Positions 7,172 to 11,046 of a DNA stretch of 11,046 nt are shown in pieces (position 1 is the stretch's first letter; the number at the start of each line of letters is the position of its first letter). Source of the stretch: Thermodesulfobacteriota bacterium. Its GTDB lineage: Bacteria; Desulfobacterota; BSN033; UBA1163. The notes under the pieces were generated by a model, which had not been told where the DNA came from, did not search any database, and worked only from the letters and a program-made list of their open reading frames with translations. The stretch is taken from NCBI GenBank assembly GCA_030024065.1, contig JASEIE010000111.1:1-11046 (forward strand). Direction: 5' to 3'. A program made the position numbers and the translations under genes.

Positions 7172-7457
7172 ATTTTAAACAGTCCAGTTTTAAACTCAAG
7201 CTAACACAAAATTTTTGAGGATTCCTTACCGATTTACTCGCTACTCAGAATTTTCACAAAGGTAGTTTTAGGTAATGAGTGAACTTGTTCAGATATATAT
7301 GAGACAGGGGTGAGTTAAAGTTGAGGGGTAGATACAATAATAATAAGACTATCCCCAATGAGAGTTTTTAGCATTGCAAATGGGTTTATTTTTTCCAAAC
7401 AGGCGCCTCCTGGGCTTTCCCTTAAGAAGTTGTACTGTTTGAGATCCCTGGTGGCCT
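7172..7457. other. Non-coding stretch with no recognised content
   Basis: This is AT-rich, with stop codons in all frames and no RNA fold or protein similarity that I recognise. The only notable point is CACAAAATTTTTGAGG (7205-7220), which matches 14 of 16 bases of AACAAAAATTTTGAGG at 6941-6956. The two copies are in the same orientation on either side of the terminal-inverted-repeat element. Confidence 0.4.
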
Positions 7458-7500
7458 ATCGGGAGACCCGATTGACAATAGGTACTGAAAACGATATGTT
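7458..7500 (+). promoter_or_regulatory. Candidate promoter with hairpin for the adenosine-specific kinase gene
   Basis: TTGACA (7472-7477), a 17-base spacer and TATGTT (7495-7500, 4 of 6) form a sigma70-like promoter. Directly before it, ATCGGG-AGA-CCCGAT (7458-7472) is a perfect inverted repeat that shares its last base with the -35 box. It could be an operator, or the tail of an older terminator. The predicted leader to the ATG at 7586 is about 80 bases. Confidence 0.5.
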
Positions 7501-7540
7501 AACGTAAGGGCCAAGGGTTCGAACGATTGGATCAGATAGA

Positions 7541-7567
7541 CTTGAACCTATAGAGCCTTGAACCTAT
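7541..7567 (+). repeat. Short tandem-like direct repeat in the kinase leader
   Basis: CTTGAACCTAT occurs at 7541-7551 and again at 7557-7567, a 16-base period, just before the ribosome binding site AAGGAG (7573-7578). Its function is unknown and chance duplication is possible. Confidence 0.4.
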
Positions 7568-7585
7568 TTAAAAAGGAGACAACCT

Positions 7586-8068
7586 ATGGAACTGAAGACT
7601 GAGCGTATTGAGATTCCTGAGGGGTGTAATGTCATTTTCGGCCAGAGCCACTTCATTAAGACCGTAGAAGACCTTTTTGAGATCATAGTCGGTTCTGTTC
7701 CCAATGCAAAATTCGGAGTCGGCTTCTGCGAGGCCTCAGGCCATTGCCTGGTCCGCGGAGAGGGAAATGATGAAACCTTGAAAGGGGCGGCCATGAAGAA
7801 CGCCTTCAAGATCGGAGCCGGACACACCTTTATCATCTTCCTGAGGGATGCCTTCCCCATCAACATCCTCAATGCCGTGAAGATGTGCCAGGAGGTCTGC
7901 CAGATCTTCTGCGCCACGGCAAATCCCGTTGAAGTGATCCTGGCACAATCCGAGCAGGGCAGAGGGGTGCTTGGTGTGATCGATGGTTCCTCTCCCAAAG
8001 GAATCGAAAAGGAGGATGGAATCGTCTGGAGGAAGGAACTGTTAAGAAAATTCAAATATAAACTGTAA
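7586..8068 (+). CDS. Adenosine-specific kinase family protein (PF04008 / DUF355)
   Basis: A 160-residue cytoplasmic protein that matches the Adenosine_kin family (formerly DUF355) over its full length. Family hallmarks are in order: NVIFGQSHFIKTVEDLFE (14-31), KFGVGFCEASG (42-52), RGEGNDE, AGHTFIIFLRDAFPINILNAVK, FCATANPVEVILAQ (108-121), GRGVLGVIDG (125-134) and the terminal RKELLRKFKYKL. Members are small, widespread in thermophiles, archaea and anaerobes, and bind AMP/adenosine; adenosine phosphorylation was proposed for an archaeal member, but the physiological role is not settled. The start is supported by AAGGAG 7 bases upstream. The gene stands alone with its own candidate promoter and differs in strand and origin from the cluster to its left. 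No clear terminator follows, so some read-through towards the next gene is possible. Confidence 0.93.
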   Translation: MELKTERIEIPEGCNVIFGQSHFIKTVEDLFEIIVGSVPNAKFGVGFCEASGHCLVRGEGNDETLKGAAMKNAFKIGAGHTFIIFLRDAFPINILNAVKMCQEVCQIFCATANPVEVILAQSEQGRGVLGVIDGSSPKGIEKEDGIVWRKELLRKFKYKL

Positions 8069-8134
8069 AAAGCCAATACGGCCTCTTATTTAGGGCATAA
8101 AGCCCCTGGACCGGTGTTTAGGAAGGCGATATGT

Positions 8135-8173
8135 AAGAAATTATTATTTCCTTGACAAAAAATATAATTTCTT
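8135..8173. promoter_or_regulatory. Candidate operator: 10-bp inverted repeat around the -35 box
   Basis: AAGAAATTAT (8135-8144) and ATAATTTCTT (8164-8173) are exact inverted copies with a 19-base gap. The centre of symmetry (8154) falls inside the -35 box TTGACA (8152-8157), and the right arm covers the spacer up to the -10. Half-sites are 29 bp apart, close to three helical turns. This geometry fits repression by the dimeric XRE-type HTH protein encoded 30 bp downstream. Binding is inferred, and the region is AT-rich, which raises the chance rate. Confidence 0.55.
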
Positions 8174-8179
8174 TATATA
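8152..8179 (+). promoter_or_regulatory. Strong sigma70-like promoter for the XRE-ImmA/PIN pair
   Basis: TTGACA (8152-8157), a 16-base spacer and TATATA (8174-8179); TATAAA at 8176-8181 with an 18-base spacer is an alternative. Transcription would begin about 15 bases before the ATG at 8203, so the leader is short. The TTG at 8152, which would open a longer reading frame, is itself part of the -35 box. Confidence 0.65.
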
Positions 8180-8202
8180 AAAGAAGGCGAAGGGTGCAAA
8201 CG

Positions 8203-9333
8203 ATGCCAGATCTTGAACTTGCTAACCGACTGAAAAGAGCAAGGGAATCATTGGGGCTTTCTCTGTCCGAAGCTGCCAATCGCCTTGGTTTCGCAAATTA
8301 CCAAACTCTCAGCAGTATCGAAGCAGGAGAAAGAGAGGTTAAGGTATCGGAAATAGCGCGATTTTCAAAGGTTTACTTCTATAGCATGAGCAGACTACTG
8401 GGAGCTCCAGAGTACAGCCAAACTCCTAATTTCCTGTGGCGCAATCCTCCCACAACAGAACAGAAGAAGCAGGAAATAGAGGGTGCATTATTTTACCGTT
8501 GCGAGCAGTATCGGTTACTTGAGAGGCTTTTGAACGAAGAAGTCAGGGCGGGATTCTTAGACATCTCGATTGACAAGATTAGAACGAATGCTGACCTCAA
8601 TTACCTTGCTGATCAGTACAGAGATCTCTTGGGACTCAGGAATCGGCCTGCGTTTACGCTTCAGAAAGTTTTAGAACAGGACTTTGGGGTCAAGATTCTC
8701 TTTTATACGCTCATCAAAGGATCTTCAGCCTCTATGATTCATCCTGATCTGGGTACAGTAATTGTTATCAACACCGATGAAGCTCCATGGCGGCGGAACT
8801 ATGACCTTGCCCACGAGCTTTTCCACCTGATCACGTGGAAGACCGTCTCCCAGGAGTATTTAAAAGATCAAGCTTACTTTGAGGAGTTGGAGAAAAAAGC
8901 AGAAAAGTTCGCCTCAATGCTGTTACTGCCTGAGAAGGAAATCCAAAGAGAGATTTCCAGGAGGCAGGAAAACCAGCCGGAGCTGACCTACTCAGACCTC
9001 ATAGACATAGCGATTGATTTTGGGGTTTCTGCTGTGGCTCTTCTCTATCGGCTGGCTCATCTGCGTTTTATCAAATGGGAGATGGCAGATCAACTCGCGA
9101 AAGACGACGAGTTTTTCCACTTGACCAAGAGGAAGCGAGTGCGAGAGCGGGGATCAACTCCGGTCTCGGAGCGTTTTCATTCACTTGCTATTCGTTGTTT
9201 ACGTAAGGGGCTGGTTTCACGGGGCAAGTTTGCCGAAATCGTGGAAATTGATAGAAACGAGATTGAAGATTTTATCGAACAGACCGGACTGATGGTGTCG
9301 GAAGGGCGTCCCGTTGAAATTATGGCTGCTTGA
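8203..9333 (+). CDS. XRE-family HTH regulator fused to an ImmA/IrrE zinc metallopeptidase
   Basis: A 376-residue protein. Residues 5-66 form an XRE/Cro-type helix-turn-helix (LANRLKRARESLGLSLSEAANRLGF..YQTLSSIEAGE). A linker follows, then an ImmA/IrrE (COG2856-like) domain at about 130-290 with the zinc motif HELFH (204-208) and the second-helix signature EKKAEKFASMLLLP (230-243), whose E230 is the likely third ligand. The last 60 residues, after basic KRKRVRER, look like a second small helical domain. Proteins of this design repress their own operon and, in phage and TA-like settings, are cleavage- or binding-based antidotes. The ATG at 8203 is chosen because the longer frame begins within the -35 box. 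The ribosome binding site is weak (GAAGGCGAAGGG region). The 3' end overlaps the PIN gene by 20 bases, which implies coupling. Confidence 0.9.
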   Translation: MPDLELANRLKRARESLGLSLSEAANRLGFANYQTLSSIEAGEREVKVSEIARFSKVYFYSMSRLLGAPEYSQTPNFLWRNPPTTEQKKQEIEGALFYRCEQYRLLERLLNEEVRAGFLDISIDKIRTNADLNYLADQYRDLLGLRNRPAFTLQKVLEQDFGVKILFYTLIKGSSASMIHPDLGTVIVINTDEAPWRRNYDLAHELFHLITWKTVSQEYLKDQAYFEELEKKAEKFASMLLLPEKEIQREISRRQENQPELTYSDLIDIAIDFGVSAVALLYRLAHLRFIKWEMADQLAKDDEFFHLTKRKRVRERGSTPVSERFHSLAIRCLRKGLVSRGKFAEIVEIDRNEIEDFIEQTGLMVSEGRPVEIMAA

Positions 9334-9838
9334 TGCGGATATCGTGATAGACTTCCTTTCTCTCGAAGTGTTTGACCCATTAGTCAAGAAACACGAGATT
9401 CATGTAGCCTCCACGGTCATCAACGAAATTAAGTACTACAAGAGGGGAGAGGAGAAGTTCCAGATCGACTTCAGGGAAAAATATGTGACTTCAAATCTTG
9501 TGAAAGAACTGTCGGCTACTTATGAAGAAATGAGAGATCTCCTGTCGAAGCTTCCCTTGATTTTTCGCGATACTCTTGACACTGGTGAACTGGAATCCCT
9601 AACAATCCTTTACCATCGGAGAGAGTTAGCCTTTTGTAGCTGCGACGCAGCCGCAATCAGAGTCTTGCCCTTTCTTGACCTCTCAGAGCGAGGTATCTCT
9701 GCAGAAAGTCTTTTGAGTATGTCAGGTCTTACGAGAAAAAACCTAAACCCGAACCACACCGATGATTATTTCAAGACGAACTTACGAAAAGGGGAGGAGG
9801 AAAAAATCTACAAATTCGGAGAGGACCCGCCCAAATGA
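9314..9838 (+). CDS. PIN-domain nuclease, probable toxin or effector of the XRE-ImmA pair
   Basis: A 174-residue protein with a PIN-like fold: first strand LWLLDADIVIDF (acidic D7 and D9), STVINEIKYY (E38), DTLDTGELESLTILY (D89, E92) and FCSCDAAAIRVLPFL (D111). Together these make the usual acidic Mg-binding set of PIN ribonucleases. A charged, mostly polar tail follows from about 145. The start is TTG at 9314, inside the end of the XRE-ImmA gene; it keeps the whole first beta strand and has a GAAGGG stretch 7-8 bases upstream. A GTG at 9346 would cut the catalytic strand away. The overlap and shared promoter indicate one operon in which the upstream HTH-peptidase is the natural antidote or regulator. 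Its target (tRNA, mRNA or other) cannot be read from the sequence. Confidence 0.78.
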   Translation: MKLWLLDADIVIDFLSLEVFDPLVKKHEIHVASTVINEIKYYKRGEEKFQIDFREKYVTSNLVKELSATYEEMRDLLSKLPLIFRDTLDTGELESLTILYHRRELAFCSCDAAAIRVLPFLDLSERGISAESLLSMSGLTRKNLNPNHTDDYFKTNLRKGEEEKIYKFGEDPPK

Positions 9839-9841
9839 AGT

Positions 9842-10067
9842 ATGAGAAAAAACTTGCCAGCAACAGTGAAGGAAAACAAGTTACCTGGAACCATCCGGGG
9901 GGAAATTGAGAAGACTGGGGCCAGGTTCATTAACCGATAGTGAGCTTTTAGCCGTGATTCTTGGTATGGGAAGTGGTGGACGGTCCGCCCAAGAAATATC
10001 AAATGAGATAATGGCAAGATATCATTCCCTGGCAGGATTAATGGGGAAAACGATAAACTCCTTCTGA
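9842..10067 (+). pseudogene. RadC N-terminal domain remnant
   Basis: Read in two frames, this is the N-terminal UPF0758 domain of a RadC-like protein. The first frame from the ATG at 9842 gives MRKNLPATVKENKLPGTIRGEI and hits a TAG at about 9938. A shift near 9905-9912 restores the conserved block RLGPGSLTDSELLAVILGMG, followed by GRSAQEISNEIMARYHSLAGLMG, with a TGA at 10065. The C-terminal JAB/MPN metalloprotease-like domain (HxH...D) is absent. A start at 9835 overlaps the PIN stop as ATGA, so this gene was probably once the third member of the XRE-ImmA/PIN operon. No repair activity is expected from this fragment. Confidence 0.75.
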
Positions 10068-10350
10068 AATTGAAAAGGATGGGGGTGAAGGTTAAAGATA
10101 AAAAACTGTGGAACCTGAAATTGTGGTAGCCACATCAGATAAAACATCCATTGAGAGCGATTCTGAGAAGGAGATCGTTGAGAAACGCATCAAACCTACT
10201 GTGATCCGCAGAAGGACGGGAACCCAGGAGTATAAGGTTTCGGCTCCATCTTCTCCTCAAGCGACCTTTGAGTCTAAACTCCTGGAGGAGAACGTCCCGA
10301 TCATTGGGGAGGAGAAGATCGAGCCGAAGGTGAAGGTTCGGAGACAGGTT
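10052..10350 (+). pseudogene. Sequence resembling the N-terminus and linker of translation initiation factor IF-2
   Basis: Frame 10052 reads DKLLLKLKRMGVKVKDKK, which matches the IF-2 N-terminal (IF2_N) helix pair (NKELLxKLKxMGxxVKSH). Past a frame change at about 10100, the frame starting at 10108 continues with EPEIV, then EIVEKRIKPTVIRRR. The KxTVIRRR element is a hallmark of the linker just after IF2_N in deltaproteobacterial IF-2. Further low-complexity, charged residues run to about 10350. The GTPase domains of IF-2 are not present. The first part could instead be the tail of the RadC N-terminal domain (ELLKLKGIG), so the IF-2 reading depends mostly on the EPEIV...TVIRRR stretch. This part overlaps the frame that leads into the RelA/SpoT domain. 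Confidence 0.5.
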
Positions 10351-10788
10351 AAGACAATGAACCCGAAAATGAAAAATGAAATTCTTGTTTCATATTATCG
10401 GTCTAAGGAAAGGTATGAAAGATTAGGTTATGAAATAATGCGGCTTTTTGAAACGGACCCTGATTTTCCTAAAGACTCCGTTTACACCATTAAGCATCGC
10501 CTCAAGGGTGAAGAAAGGCTTATCGAAAAAATTGAAAGCGAAAACAAAAAGCGGAAAACTGATTCACTTATTCACTCTAAAAACTATCAGGATAAAATAG
10601 AAGATATTTTAGGCATGAGGATTGTTTGCCTTCGACGTTCTGATGTAGAAAAAGTAGGGAAATACCTTGACTCTCTGAAGAAAGAACGGAAATTGAGGTT
10701 CGTCCGGAAGCCAGAAAGAAAACAACCTCCTTTTTTATGGATACAAAATCCTAAAGAAAAATTCCCAAAAGGGTTGCATCTTTACTAA
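10108..10788 (+). CDS. Truncated RelA/SpoT-type nucleotidyltransferase with an unusual N-terminal extension
   Basis: A 226-residue reading frame beginning with GTG. Residues 1-83 are the IF-2-like segment. From about 88 it becomes a RelA/SpoT (PF04607) synthetase domain: helix ILVSYYRSKERYERLGYEI, strand YTIKHRLKGEERLIEKI (HRxK at 130-133, K141), then IEDILGMRIVCL (D166, the metal-binding aspartate). IQNPKEKFPKGLHLY corresponds to the family's NPKxxGYxSLH loop. The chain stops there, before the ExQxRT strand that supplies the second catalytic acidic residue; no frame downstream to 10904 restores it. (p)ppGpp synthesis is therefore unlikely. An internal ATG (10357) just before the domain may be the older start. 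Small alarmone synthetases of this kind are housekeeping enzymes or toxins of toxSAS-type systems; here only half a domain is left. Confidence 0.6.
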   Translation: MEPEIVVATSDKTSIESDSEKEIVEKRIKPTVIRRRTGTQEYKVSAPSSPQATFESKLLEENVPIIGEEKIEPKVKVRRQVKTMNPKMKNEILVSYYRSKERYERLGYEIMRLFETDPDFPKDSVYTIKHRLKGEERLIEKIESENKKRKTDSLIHSKNYQDKIEDILGMRIVCLRRSDVEKVGKYLDSLKKERKLRFVRKPERKQPPFLWIQNPKEKFPKGLHLY

Positions 10789-10904
10789 TACACCCACTTT
10801 TAAATAGGATTTGCCATTGTGTGTCCAAACCTAAGAATAGGGGAAGTATTTCCTTTGTTCCTACTTATTGAAAGAAATCCATAGATACTGTGAAGAGGAA
10901 AATT

Positions 10905-11046
10905 CTATGTTCTAATTCCGGGAGGACCTTTCTTTTTAGATATTACAATAAGGGCTATAATGCCTAATAAGACCATAACTACACCAATCCATGCGCCGTT
11001 CTGCTGCAGAAATTGAAATATCTTCTCATTGCCCGTGATCGAAAGG
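10905..11046 (-). CDS. C-terminus of a membrane-anchored protein (partial)
   Basis: The last 46 codons of a minus-strand gene that runs in from beyond the right edge; the stop is TAG at 10907-10905. It shows a polar stretch (LSITGNEKIFQFLQQNG), one clear transmembrane helix AWIGVVMVLLGIIALIVI, and a short basic tail SKKKGPPGIRT. This looks like a single-pass C-terminal anchor with the tail in the cytoplasm. The family cannot be identified from this piece. Confidence rests on the open frame, the helix and the positive-inside tail only. Confidence 0.45.
   Translation of the reverse strand, partial: LSITGNEKIFQFLQQNGAWIGVVMVLLGIIALIVISKKKGPPGIRT

Noticed and set aside
6960..7199. 79-codon minus-strand open frame
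   Set aside because: It lies across the inverted-repeat element, and its translation is the standard chance reading of the dispersed palindrome.
7508..7530. GGGTTCGAAC resembling a tRNA T-loop
   Set aside because: The flanking five bases do not pair as a T stem, and no acceptor, D or anticodon arms can be drawn upstream.
7564..8076. 170-codon minus-strand open frame opposite the adenosine-specific kinase gene
   Set aside because: The plus-strand protein matches PF04008 along its whole length and has a ribosome binding site; the minus frame is low-complexity shadow.
8093..8106. GGGC-ATAAA-GCCC as a terminator after the adenosine-specific kinase gene
   Set aside because: The stem is only 4 bp and no T-run follows.

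Overview
The window looks like accessory DNA from a mesophilic bacterium, most probably an anaerobic or syntrophic deltaproteobacterium (Desulfobacterota-like). This rests on gene content only: a PccB-type carboxyltransferase, Bug/TctC and 4,5-dihydroxyphthalate-decarboxylase-like binding proteins, a PF04008 adenosine-specific kinase, and a dispersed CCCTCACC/CCTCTCCC palindrome. No rRNA or other taxonomic marker is present, so the assignment is an inference. No tRNA, rRNA or CRISPR array was seen.

Left part (1-6950). A decayed IS66 transposase (about 92-422, + strand) abuts the 3' end of a minus-strand metabolic cluster. In transcription order the cluster holds a broken FAD-dependent oxidoreductase (6795-6424), a ThDP-dependent decarboxylase/synthase-like enzyme (6373-4628), a TctC/Bug periplasmic solute receptor with a signal peptide (4560-3457), a cytoplasmic 4,5-dihydroxyphthalate-decarboxylase-like protein (3329-2340) and an acyl-CoA carboxyltransferase (2019-433). 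A candidate promoter (6942-6914) lies upstream. The set suggests uptake of a carboxylate followed by acyl-CoA and 2-oxoacid chemistry, but the membrane part of the transporter, the biotin carboxylase partner and any CoA ligase are not in view, and the substrate is unknown.

Middle (6950-8070). A non-coding stretch carries a roughly 200-bp element with terminal inverted repeats (6971-7171) that contains a nested dispersed palindrome. A sigma70-like promoter with a hairpin at its -35 box then leads into an intact 160-residue adenosine-specific kinase family gene.

Right part (8070-11046). An XRE-HTH/ImmA-IrrE zinc-peptidase gene overlaps a PIN-domain nuclease gene by 20 bases, an arrangement typical of toxin-antitoxin or defence modules. 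Its promoter sits inside an exact 10-bp inverted repeat that may be the operator. Immediately downstream, and formerly coupled to the PIN gene, is a patchwork: a frameshifted RadC N-terminal domain, a stretch that reads like the N-terminus and linker of translation initiation factor IF-2, and a RelA/SpoT synthetase domain that stops before its catalytic second half. The window ends in the C-terminus of a membrane-anchored protein on the minus strand.

The strongest candidates for follow-up are the XRE-ImmA/PIN pair with its operator, and the RadC / IF-2 / RelA-SpoT mosaic.
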